DNA from: Coriaria nepalensis
Lineage: Eukaryota > Streptophyta > Magnoliopsida > Cucurbitales > Coriariaceae
Direction: 5' to 3'
Length of the DNA: 64,000 nucleotides
NCBI GenBank assembly: GCA_027186245.1
Contig: CP114482.1
Location: forward strand, 29,965,209 to 30,029,208
Shown here: in pieces, positions 1 through 10,483 of the stretch
How positions within the stretch are numbered: position 1 is the first letter of the stretch
How the letters are laid out: the number at the start of each line of letters is the position of its first letter
The notes under the pieces: model-generated
What the model saw: only the letters and a program-made list of their open reading frames with translations
The model's database searches: none
What the model was told of the DNA's origin: nothing
Made by a program: the position numbers and the translations under genes

Positions 1-1
1 A

Positions 2-143
2 CAAGTTATGTAAGAAAATAATGTTTGAAGGGCGAAAATAGAATTCGTTCGAAATAATTTAGAATGATTTAATGACTATAAGAGACTCAGTGACATGACT
101 TTAAGGCTAAACAAATGCATTGTTGCCTTCAATAGATCAAGTG
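2..143 (+). repeat. Monomer A of the satellite (first example), 142 bp
   Basis: This is the first of three monomers per unit. It opens CAAGTTATGTAAGAAAATAA and carries the A-specific core GGCGAAAATAGAATTCG, which supplies the single EcoRI site of the normal unit. It then reads TTTAGAATGATTTAATGACT and ACTTTAAGGCTAAACAAATG and closes with the shared GTTGCCTTCAATAGATCAA box. It aligns with B over nearly its full length at roughly 70% identity by eye, so A and B descend from one ancestral monomer. Three A subtypes recur in the window, marked by the base after TTCGAA: TTCGAAATAA, TTCGAACTAA and TTCGAATTAA. The last often goes with TTTCATGACT in place of TTTAATGACT. Confidence 0.95.
41..53. other. 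Paired palindromes GAATTC and TTCGAA in monomer A (example)
   Basis: GAATTC (41-46) is followed after one base by TTCGAA (48-53). The pair recurs once per unit in nearly all A monomers, giving a regular EcoRI site every 419-420 bp. Units without the site are few: GAATTTG variants near 20314, 21991, 24094, 28712 and 38232, a rearranged A-rich stretch at about 43961 and 48730, and substitutions near 56311 and 57150. One C monomer has gained a GAATTC at 53935-53940. An overlap with the first half of a CENP-B box exists, but the CGGG half is absent. Confidence 0.7.
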
Positions 144-160
144 CAAGTTCTGCAAGAAAG
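114..160 (+). other. Conserved monomer-junction box (example at A/B boundary)
   Basis: Each monomer ends in a version of TGCATnGTTGnCnTCAATA plus GATnAA and the next begins CAAnTTATGnAnGAAA. This is the part of the repeat most alike among A, B and C. It recurs about every 140 bp, so roughly three times per unit. Conservation across otherwise diverged monomers could mean a protein-binding or nucleosome-positioning role, or only that exchange between monomers happens here. All the out-of-phase joins in the window (A-C, A-A) fall inside it. No function is shown by the sequence. Confidence 0.6.
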
Positions 161-278
161 TCATGTTTAATTGCCGAATTTCATACGAAGTGATTTAGAA
201 TGATTTACTGACTAAAAGAGACGCAAAAATATGACTTGAACGCTAAAAAATGCATAGTAGCCATCAATAGATCAATTG
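144..278 (+). repeat. Monomer B of the satellite (first example), 135 bp
   Basis: This is the second monomer. It opens like A (CAAGTTATGCACGAAAGTC), then has B-specific GCCGAATTTCATACGAAG, the A-like TTTAGAATGATTTACTGACT, AGAGACGCAAAAATATGAC, and closes with GTTGCCATCAATAGATCAA. There are two length forms. The 135-bp form has GACTTGAACGCTAAAAAATG. The 136-bp form has GACTTTAAGGCTAAAAAAAT, whose first part matches the same place in monomer A. This one-base difference accounts for most of the alternation between 419- and 420-bp units. B is missing in eight units between 32 and 53 kb. Confidence 0.95.
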
Positions 279-420
279 CAAATTATGCATGAAAGTCGCG
301 TTTTAAATGCAAAAAGAGAATTGGTTTGGAGTTCCTTCAAACAATTTAATGATTGAAAAGACTGAGTGATATGCTTTTTAATTCTAAAATAATGCATTGT
401 TGTCTTCAATAGATTAATTA
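279..420 (+). repeat. Monomer C of the satellite (first example), 142 bp
   Basis: This is the third monomer. It opens CAAATTATGCATGAAAGTCG, then has C-specific AATGCAAAAAGAGAATTGG, the stretch TTCAAACAATTTAATGATTG, GACTGAGTGATATGCTTTTT, and closes with TGTTGTCTTCAATAGATTAA. It is the most diverged of the three but keeps the opening and closing boxes. Three recurring subtypes are marked after GAATTGG: TTCGAAGTGCC, TTAGAAGTTCC and ATCGAAGTGCC. A further variant near its end, TTTTTCATGTTAAAATAATG, sometimes with TGTTCTTTTCAATACATTAA, appears in several units between about 27 and 53 kb. Confidence 0.94.
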
Positions 421-1678
421 CAAGTTATGTAAAAAAATAAAGTTTTAAGGGCGAAAATAGAATTCGTTCGAAATAATTTAGAATGATTTAATGACTAGAA
501 GAGACTCAGTGACATGACTTTAAGGCTAAACAAATGCATTGTTGCCTTCAATAGATCAACTGCAAGTTATGCACGAAAGTCATGTTTAATTGCCGAATTT
601 CATACGAAGTGATTTAGAATGATTTGCTGACTAAAAGAGACGCAAAAATATGACTTGAACGCTAAAAAATGCATAGTTGCCATCAATAGATCAATTGCAA
701 GTTATGCACGAAAGTCGCGTTTTAAAAGGAAAAAGGAGAATTGGTTCGAAGTGCCTTCAAACGATTTAATGATTGAAAAGACTGAGTGATATGCTTTTTA
801 TTGCTAAAATAATGCAATGTCGTCTCCAATAGATTAATTACAAGTTATGTAAGAAAATAATGTTTGAAGGGCAAAAATAGAATTCGTTCGAAATAATTTA
901 GAATGATTTAATGACTATAAGAGACTCAGTGACATGACTTTAAGGCTAAACAAATGCATTGTTGCCTTCAATAGATCAAGTGCAAGTTCTGCAAGAAAGT
1001 CATGTTTAATTGCCGAATTTCATACGAAGTGATTTAGAATGATTTACTGACTAAAAGAGACGCAAAAATATGACTTGAACGCTAAAAAATGCATAGTAGC
1101 CATCAATAGATCAATTGCAAATTATGCATGAAAGTCGCGTTTTAAATGCAAAAAGAGAATTGGTTTGAAGTTCCTTCAAACAATTTAATGATTGAAAAGA
1201 CTGAGTGATATGCTTTTTAATTCTAAAATAATGCATTGTTGTCTTCAATAGATTAATTACAAGTTATGTAAAAAAATAAAGTTTTAAGGGCGAAAATAGA
1301 ATTCGTTCGAAATAATTTAGAATGATTTAATGACTAGAAGAGACTCAGTGACATGACTTTAAGGCTAAACAAATGCATTGTTGCCGTCAATAGATCAACT
1401 GCAAGTTATGCACGAAAGTCATGTTTAATTGCCGAATTTCATACGAAGTGATTTAGAATGATTTACTGACTAAAAGAGACGCAAAAATATGACTTGAACG
1501 CTAAAAAATGCATAGTTGCCATCAATAGATCAATTGCAAGTTATGCACGAAAGTCGCGTTTTAAATGCCAAAAGAGAATTGGTTCGAAGTGCCTTCAAAC
1601 GATTTAATGATTGAAAAGACTGAGTGATATGCTTTTTATTGCTAAAATAATGCAATGTTGTCTTCAATAGATTAATTA

Positions 1679-4195
1679 CAAGTTATGTAAGAAAATAATG
1701 TTTGAAGGGCGAAAATAGAATTCGTTCGAAATAATTTAGAATGATTTAATGACTATAAGAGACTCAGTGACATGACTTTAAGGCTAAACAAATGCATTGT
1801 TGCCTTCAATAGATCAAGTGCAAGTTATGCAAGAAAGTCATGTTTAATTGCCGAATTTCATACGAAGTCATTTAGAATGATTTACTGACTAAAAGAGACG
1901 CAAAAATATGACTTGAACGCTAAAAAATGCATAGTTGCCATCAATAGATCAATTGCAAGTTATGCACGAAAGTCGCGTTCTAAATGCAAAAACAGAATTG
2001 GTTCGAAGTGCCTTCAAACAATTTAATGATTGAAAAGACTGAGTGATATGCTTTTTATTGCTAAAATAATGCATTGTTGTCTTCAATAGATTAATTACAA
2101 GTTATGTAAGAAAATAATATTTGAAGCGCGAAAATAGAATTCGTTCGAACTAATTTAGAATGATTTCATGACTAGAAGAGACTCAGTGACATGACTTTAA
2201 GGCTAAACAAATGCATTTTTGCCTTCAATAGATCAACTGCAGGTTATGCACGAAAGTCATGTTTAAATGCCGAATTTCATACGAAGTGATTTAGAATGAT
2301 TTACTGACTAAAAGAGACACAAAAATATGACATGAACGCAAAAAAATGCATAGTTGCCATCAATAGATCAATTGCAAGTTATGCACGAAAGTCGCGTTTT
2401 AAATGCAAAAAGAGAACTGGTTCGAAGTGCCTTCAAACGATTTAATGATTGAAAAGACTGAGTGATATGCTTTTTATTGCTAAAATAATGCATTGTTGTC
2501 TTCAATAGATTAATTACAAGTTATGTAAGAAAATAATATTTGAAGGGCGAAAATAGAATTCATTCGAACTAATTTAGAATGATTTAATGACTAGAAGAGA
2601 CTCAGTGACATGACTTTAAGGCTAAACAAATGCATTTTTGCCTTCAATAGATCAACTGCAGGTTATGCACGAAAGTCATGATTAAATGCCGAATTTCTTA
2701 CGAAGTGATTTAGAATAATTTACTGATTAAAAGTGACCCAAAAATATGACTTTAAGGCTAAAAAAATGCATAGTTGCCATCAATAGATCAATTGCAAATT
2801 ATGCATGAAAGTCGCGTTTTAAATGCAAAAAGAGAATTGGTTAGAAGTTCCTTCAAACAATTTAATGATTGAAAAGACTGAGTGATATGCTTTTTAATTC
2901 TAAAATAATGCATTGTTGTCTTCAATAGATTAATTACAAGTTATGTAAAAAAATAAAGTTTGAAGGGCGAAAATAGAATTCGTTCGAAATAATTTAGAAT
3001 GATTTAATGACTAGAAGAGACTCAATGACATGACTTTAAGGCTAAACAAATGCATTGTTGCCTTCAATAGATCAACTGCAAGTTATGCACGAAAGTCATG
3101 TTTAATTGCCGAATTTAATACGTAGTGATTTAGAATAATTTACTGACTAAAAGAGACCCAAAAATATGACTTTAAGGCTAAAAAAATGCATAGTTGCCAT
3201 TAAAAGATCAATTGCAAATTATGCACGAAAGTCGCGTTTTAAATGCAAAAAGAGAATTGGATCGAAGTGCCTTCAAACATTTTAATGATTGAAAAGACTG
3301 AGTGATATGCTTTTTAATGCTAAAATAATGCATTGTTGTCTTCAATAGATTAATTACAAGTTATGTAAAAAAATAAAGTTTGAAGGGCGAATATAGAATT
3401 CATTCGAAATAATTTAGAATGATTTAATGACTAGAAGAGACTCAGTGACATGACTTTAAGGCTAAAAAAATGCATTGTTGCCTATAATAGATCAACTGCA
3501 AGTTATGCACGAAAGTCATGTTTAATTGCCGAATTTCATACGAAGTGATTTAGAATGATTTACTGAATAAAAGAGACGCAAAAATATGACTTTAAGGCTA
3601 AAAAAATGCATAGTTGCCATCAATAGATCAATTGCAAATTATGCATGAAAGTCGCGTTTTAAATGCAAAAAGAGAATTGGTTAAAAGTTCCTTAAAACAA
3701 TTTAATGATTGAAAAGACTGAGTGATATGCTTTTTATTGCTAAAATAATGCATTGTTGTCTTCAATAGATTAATTACAAGTTATGTAAGAAAATAATATT
3801 TGGAGGGCGAAAATAGAATTCGTTCGAATTAATTTAGAATGATTTAATGACTAGAAGAGACTCAGTGACATGACTTTAAGGCTAAACAAATGCATTGTTG
3901 CCTTCAACAGATCAACTGCAAGTTATGCACGAAAGTCATGTTTAAATGCCGAATTTCTTACGAAGTGATTTAGAATGATTTACTGACTAAAAGAGACGCA
4001 AAAATATGACTTGAACGCTAAAAAATTCATAGTTGCCATCAATAGATCAATTGCAAGTTATGCGCGAAAGTCGCGTTCTAAATGCAAAAAGAGAATTGGT
4101 TCGAAGTGCATTCAAACAATTTAATGATTGAAAAGACTGAGTGATATGCTTTTTATTGCTAAAATAATGCATTGTTGTCTTCAATAGATTAATTA
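1679..4195 (+). repeat. Six trimer units without a clear longer period
   Basis: Regular A-B-C units begin at 1679, 2098, 2517, 2937 and onward. Variants such as TGCATTTTTGCCTTC (near 2211 and 2631), TGCAGGTTATGCACG (near 2239 and 2659) and TTCTTACGAAG link neighbours in patches, but I did not find a clean multi-unit period here. Several of the same marks return in the 2934-bp blocks at 7.5-13.4 kb. There is no gene or unique sequence. Confidence 0.8.
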
Positions 4196-7130
4196 CAAGT
4201 TATGTAAGAAAACAATATTTGAAGGGCGAAAATAGAATTCGTTCGAAATAATTTAGAATGATTTAATGACTAGAAGAGAGTCAGTGACATGACTTTAAGG
4301 CTAAACAAATGCATTGTTGCCTTCAATAGATCAAGTGCAAGTTATGCACGAAAGTCATGTATAAATGCCGAATTTCATACGAAGTGATTTACAATGATTT
4401 ACTGACTAAAAGGGACGCAAAATTATGACTTTAAGGCTAAAAAAATGCATAGTTTCCATCAATAGATCAATTGCAAATTATGCACGAATGTCGCATTCTA
4501 AATGCAAAAAGAGAATTGGATCGAAGTGCCTTCAAACAATTTAATGATTGAAAAGACTGTGTGATATGCTTTTTAATGCTAAAATAATGCATTGTTGTCT
4601 TCAATAGATTAATTACAAGTTATGTAAGAAAATAAGATTTGAAGGGCGAAAATAGAATTCGTTCGAATTAATTTAGAATGATTTCATTACTAGAAGAGAC
4701 TCAGTGACATGACTTTAAGGCTAAACAAATGCATTGTTGCCTTCAATAGATCAACTGCAAGTTATGCACGAAAGTCATGTTTAATTGCCGAATTTCATAC
4801 GAAGTGATTTAGAATGATTTACTGACTAAAAGGGACGCAAAATAAGACTTGAACGCTAAAAAATGCATAGTTGCCATCAATAGATCAATTGCAAGTTATG
4901 CACGAAAGTCGCGTTCTAAATGCAAAAAGAGAATTGGTTCGAAGTGCCTTCAAACAATTTAATGATTGAAAAGACTGAGTGATATGCTTTTTATTGCTAA
5001 AATAATGCATTGTTGTCTTCAATAGATTAATTACAAGTTATGTAAGAAAACAATATTTGAAGGGCGAAAATAGAATTCGTTCGAAATAATTTAGAATGAT
5101 TTAATGACTAGAAGAGACTTAGTGACATGAGTTTAAGGCTAAACAAATGCATTGTTGCCTTCAATAGATCAACTGCAAGTTATGCACGAAAGTCATGTTT
5201 AATTGCCGAATTTCATACGAAGTGATTTAGAATGATTTACTGACTAAAAGAGACGCAAAAATATGACTTGAACGCTAAAAAATGCATAGTTGCCATCAAT
5301 AGATCAATTGCAAGTTATGCACGAAAGTCGCGTTTTAAATGCAAAAAGAGAATTGGTTCGAAGTGCCTTCAAACAATTTAATGATTGAAAAGACTGAGTG
5401 ATATGCTTTTTATTGCTAAAATAATGCATTGTTGTCTTCAATAGATTAATTACAAGTTATGTAAGAAAACAATATTTGAAGGGCGAAAATAGAATTCGTT
5501 CGAAATAATTTAGAATGATTTAATGACTAGAAGAGAGTCAGTGACATGACTTTAAGGCTAAACAAATGCATTGTTGCCTTCAATAGATCAAGTGCAAGTT
5601 ATGCACGAAAGTCATGTATAAATGCCGAATTTCATACGAAGTGATTTACAATGATTTACTGACTAAAAGAGACGCAAAATTATGACTTTAAGGCTAAAAA
5701 AATGCATAGTTTCCATCAATAGATCAATTGCAAATTATGCACGAAAGTCGCATTCTAAATGCAAAAAGAGAATTGGATCGAAGTGCCTTCAAACAATTTA
5801 ATGATTGAAAAGACTGTGTGATATGCTTTTTATTGCTAAAATAATGCATTGTTGTCTTCAATAGATTAATTACAAGTTATGTAAGAAAATAATGTTTGAA
5901 GGGCGAAAATAGAATTCGTTCGAAATAATTTAGAATGATTTAATGACTATAAGAGACTCAGTGACATGACTTTAAGGCTAAACAAATGCATTGTTGCCTT
6001 TAATAGATCAAGTGCAAGTTATGCACGAAAGTCATGTTTAATTGCCGAATTTCATACGAAGTGATTTAGAATGATTTACTGACTAAAAGAGACGCAAAAA
6101 TATGACTTGAACGCTAAAAAATGCATAGTTGCCATCAATAGATCAATTGCAAGTTATGCACGAAAGTCGCGTTTTAAATGCCAAAAGAGAATTGGTTCGA
6201 AGTGCCTTCAAACGATTTAATGATTGAAAAGACTCGGTGATATGTTTTTTATTGCTAAAATAATGCAATGTTGTCTTCAATAGATTAATTACAAGTTATG
6301 TAAGAAAATAATGTTTGAAGGGCGAAAATAGAATTCGTTCGAAATAATTTAGAATGATTTAATGACTAGAAGAGAGTCAGTGACATGACTTTAAGGCTAA
6401 ACAAATGCATTGTTGCCTTCAATAGATCAAGTGCAAGTTATGCACGAAAGTCATGTATAAATGCCGAATTTCATACGAAGTGATTTACAATGATTTACTG
6501 ACTAAAAGAGACGCAAAATTATGACTTTAAGGCTAAAAAAATGCATAGTTTCCATCAATAGATCAATTGCAAATTATGCACGAAAGTCGCATTCTAAATG
6601 CAAAAAGAGAATTGGATCGAAGTGCCTTCAAACAATTTAATGATTGAAAAGACTGTGTGATATGCTTTTTATTGCTAAAATAATGCATTGTTGTCTTCAA
6701 TAGATTAATTACAAGTTATGTAAGAAAATAATGTTTGAAGGGCGAAAATAGAATTCGTTCGAAATAATTTAGAATGATTTAATGACTATAAGAGACTCAG
6801 TGACATGACTTTAAGGCTAAACAAATGCATTGTTGCCTTTAATAGATCAAGTGCAAGTTATGCACGAAAGTCATGTTTAATTGCCGAATTTCATACGAAG
6901 TGATTTAGAATGATTTACTGACTAAAAGAGACGCAAAAATATGACTTGAACGCTAAAAAATGCATAGTTGCCATCAATAGATCAATTGCAAGTTATGCAC
7001 GAAAGTCGCGTTTTAAATGCCAAAAGAGAATTGGTTCGAAGTGCCTTCAAACGATTTAATGATTGAAAAGACTCGGTGATATGTTTTTTATTGCTAAAAT
7101 AATGCAATGTTGTCTTCAATAGATTAATTA
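4196..7130 (+). repeat. Three-unit (1257 bp) then two-unit (839 bp) higher-order repeats
   Basis: The unit marked AGAGAGTCAGTGACATG, GTCATGTATAAATGCC and GATTTACAATGATTT occurs at 4196, again 1257 bp later at 5453, and again 839 bp later at 6292. The second unit of the dimer (5873 and 6712) has TTTAATAGATCAAG and GACTCGGTGATATG. So 5453-6291 and 6292-7130 are tandem 839-bp copies, and 4196-5452 is an older three-unit relation. The unit beginning at 7131 resembles the second unit again. The period changes from three to two units within 3 kb. Confidence 0.85.
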
Positions 7131-7549
7131 CAAGTTATGTAAGAAAATAATGTTTGAAGGGCGAAAATAGAATTCGTTCGAAATAATTTAGAATGATTTA
7201 ATGACTATAAGAGACTCAGTGACATGACTTTAAGGCTAAACAAATGCATTGTTGCCTTTAATAGATCAAGTGCAAGTTATGCAAGAAAGTCATGTTTAAT
7301 TGCCGAATTTCATACGAAGTGATTTAGAATGATTTACTGACTAAAAGAGACGCAAAAATATGACTTGAACGCTAAAAAATGCATAGTTGCCATCAATAGA
7401 TCACTTGCAAGTTATGCACGAAAGTCGCGTTTTAAATGCAAAAAGAGAATTGGTTCGAAGTGCCTTCAAACAATTTAATGATTGAAAAGACTGAGTGATA
7501 TGCTTTTTATTGCTAAAATAATGCATTGTTGTCTTCAATAGATTAATTA

Positions 7550-10483
7550 CAAGTTATGTAAGAAAATAATATTTGGAGGGCGAAAATAGAATTCGTTCGA
7601 ACTAATTTAGAATGATTTAATGACTAGAAGAGACTCAGTGACATGACTTTAAGGCTAAACAAATGCATTTTTGCCTTCAATAGATCAACTGCAGGTTATG
7701 CACGAAAGTCATGATTAAATGCCGAATTTCTTACGAAGTGATTTAGAATGATTTACTGACTAAAAGAGGCGCAAAAATATGACTTGAACGCTAAAAAATG
7801 CATAGTTGCCATCAATAGATCAATTGCAAATTATGCATGAAAGTCGCGTTTTAAATGCAAAAAGAGAATTGGTTCGAAGTGCCTTCAAACAATTTAATGA
7901 TTGAAAAGACTGAGTGATATGCTTTTTTTTGCTAAAATAATGCATTGTTGTCTTCAATAGATTAATTACAAGTTATGTAAAAAAATAATATTTGAAGGGC
8001 GAAAATAGAATTCGTTCGAACTAATTTAGAATGATTTAATGACTAGAAGAGACTCAGTGACATGAATTTAAGGCTAAACAAATGCATTGTTGCCTATAAT
8101 AGATCAACTGCTAGTTATGCACGAAAGTCATGTTTAAATGCCGAATTTCATACGAAGTGATTTAGAATGATTTACTGACTAAAAGAGACGCAAAAATATG
8201 ACTTGAACGCCAAAAAATGCATAGTTGCCATCAATAGATCAATTGCAAATTATGCACGAAAGTCGCGTTTTAAGTGCAAAAAGAGAATTGGTTCGAAGTG
8301 CCTTCAAACAATTTAATGATTGAAAAGACTAAGTGATATGCTATTTATTCCTAAAATAATGCATTGTTGTCTTCAATAGATTAATTACAAGTTAAGTAAG
8401 AAAATAATATTTGAAGGGCGAAAATAGAATTCGTTCGAACTAATTTAGAATGATTTAATGACTAGAAGAGAGTCAGTGACATGACTTTAAGGCTAAACAA
8501 ATGCATTGTTGCCTTCAATAGATCAACTGCAAGTTATGCACGAAAGTCATGTTTAAATGCAGAATTTCTTACGAAGTGATTTAGAATGATTTACTGACTA
8601 AAAGAGATGCAAAAATATGACTTTAAGGCTAAAAAAATGCATAGTTGCCATCAATAGATCAATTGCAAATTATGCATGAAAGTCGCGTTCTAAATGCAAA
8701 AAGAGAATTGGTTAGAAGTGCCTTCAAACAATTTAATGATTGAATAGACTGAGTGATATGCTTTTTATTGCTAAAATAATGCATTGTTGTCTTCAATAGA
8801 TTAATTACAAGTTATGTAAGAAAATAATATTTGCAGGGCGAAAATAGAATTCGTTCGAACTAATTTAGAATGATTTAATGACTAGAAGAGACTCAGTCAC
8901 ATGACTTTAAGGCTAAACAAATGCATTGTTGCCTTCAATAGATCAACTGCACGTTATGCACGAAAGTCATGTTTAAATGCCGAATTTCATACGAAGTGAT
9001 TTAGAATGATTTACTGAATAAAAGAGACGCAAAAATATGACTTGAACGCTAAAAAATGCATAGTTGCCATCAATAGATCAATTGCAAGTTATGCACGAAA
9101 GTCGCGTTTTAAATGCAAAAAGAGAATTGGTTCGAAGTGCGTTCAAACAATTTAATGATTGAAAAGACTGAGTGATATGCTTTTTATTGCAAAAATAATG
9201 CATTGTTGTCTTCAATATATTAATTACAGGTTATGTAAAAAAATAATGTTTGAAGGGCGAAAATAGAATTCGTCCGAAATAATTTAGAATGATTTAATGA
9301 CTAGAAGAGACTCAGTGACATGAATTTAAGGCTAAACAAATGCATTGTTTCCTTCAATAGATCAAGAGCGAGTTATGCACGAAAGTCATGTTTAATTGCC
9401 GAATTTCATACGAAGTGATTTAGAATGATTTACTGACTAAAAGAGACGCAAAAATATGACTTGAACGCTAAAAAACGCATAGTTGCCATCAATAGATCAA
9501 TTGCAAATTATGCATGAAAGTCGCGTTTTAAATGCAAAAAGAGAATTGGTTAGAAGTTCCTTCAAACAATTTAATGATTGAAAAGACTGAGTGATACGCT
9601 TTTTAATGCTAAAATAATGCATTGTTGTCTTCAATAGATTAATTACAAGTTATGTAAAAAAATAATGTTTGAAGGGCGAAAATAGAATTCGTTCGAAATA
9701 ATTTAGAATGATTTAATGACTAGAAGAGACTCGGTGACATGAATTTAAGGCTAAACAAATGCATTGTTGCCTTCAATAGATCAAGAGCGAGTTATGCACG
9801 AAAGTCATGTTTAATTGCCGAATATCATACGAAGTGATTTAGAATGATTTACTGACTAAAAGAGACGCAAAAATATGACTTGAACGCTAAAAAACGCATA
9901 GTTGCCATCAATAGATCAATTGCAAATTATGCATGAAAGTCGCGTTTTAAATGCAAAAAGAGAATTGGTTAGAAGTTCCTTCAAACAATTTAATGATTGA
10001 AAAGACTGAGTGATATGCCTTTTATTGCTAAAATAATGCATTGTTGTTTTCAATAGATTAATTACAAGTTATGTAAGAAAGTAATATTTGAAGGGCGAAA
10101 ATAGAATTCGTTCGAACTAATTTAGAATGATTTAATGACTAGAAGAGACTCAGTGACATGACTTTAAGGCTAAACAAATGCATTTTTGCCTTCAATAGAT
10201 CAACTGCAGGTTATGCACGAAAGTCATGTTTAAATGCCGAATTTCATACAAAGTGATTTAGAATGATTTACTGACTAAAAGAGACGCAAAAATATGACTT
10301 GAACGCAAAAAAATGCATAGTTGCCATCAATAGATCAATTGCAAGTTATGCACGAAAGTCGCGTTTTAAATGCAAAAAGAGAACTGGTTCGAAGTGCCTT
10401 CAAACGATTTAATGATTGAAAACACTGAGTGATATGCTTTTTATTGCTAAAATAATGCATTGTTGTCTTCAATAGATTAATTA
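7550..10483 (+). repeat. 2934-bp seven-unit higher-order repeat, copy 1
   Basis: Seven A-B-C units carry private marks that return exactly 2934 bp downstream: CTGCTAGTTATGCACG (near 8107), GACTAAGTGATATGCTATTT (near 8327), GTTAAGTAAG (near 8391), TATTTGCAGGGCG (near 8827), AAGAGCGAGTTATG (near 9364) and AAAAACGCATAG (near 9474). The block is followed directly by copy 2 at 10484. Identity is very high by eye, with isolated differences such as TTTGGAGGGCG against TTTGAAGGGAG at the start of the first unit. Confidence 0.9.

Larger units (their letters stand above)
1..1678 (+). repeat. 839-bp two-unit higher-order repeat, two copies
   Basis: The segment 1-839 is repeated at 840-1678 with only a handful of differences, for example at about 33, 328, 605 and 820. 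Shared private marks include GTTCTGCAAGAAAG (near 147 and 986) and TGCATAGTAGCC (near 251 and 1090). A third copy is begun at 1679-2097, with a similar first unit but without the GTTCTG mark. The unit at 421-840 is 420 bp although its B is the short form, because of a one-base gain near 725 (TTTAAAAGGAAAAAGG). Confidence 0.85.

Noticed and set aside
41..57. Possible CENP-B box in monomer A (ATTCGTTCGAAA)
   Set aside because: The first half (TTCG, four bases, A) fits the pattern, but the required CGGG half is absent: the sequence reads TAAT there. The CGGG in some C monomers (near 45371, 50841 and 51546) is in the wrong order relative to TTCG.
267..300. Octamer-like motif near TTGCAAATTATGCAT at the start of monomer C
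   Set aside because: It differs from ATGCAAAT by one base and is expected by chance in AT-rich sequence. Its repetition reflects the satellite, with no promoter or gene nearby.
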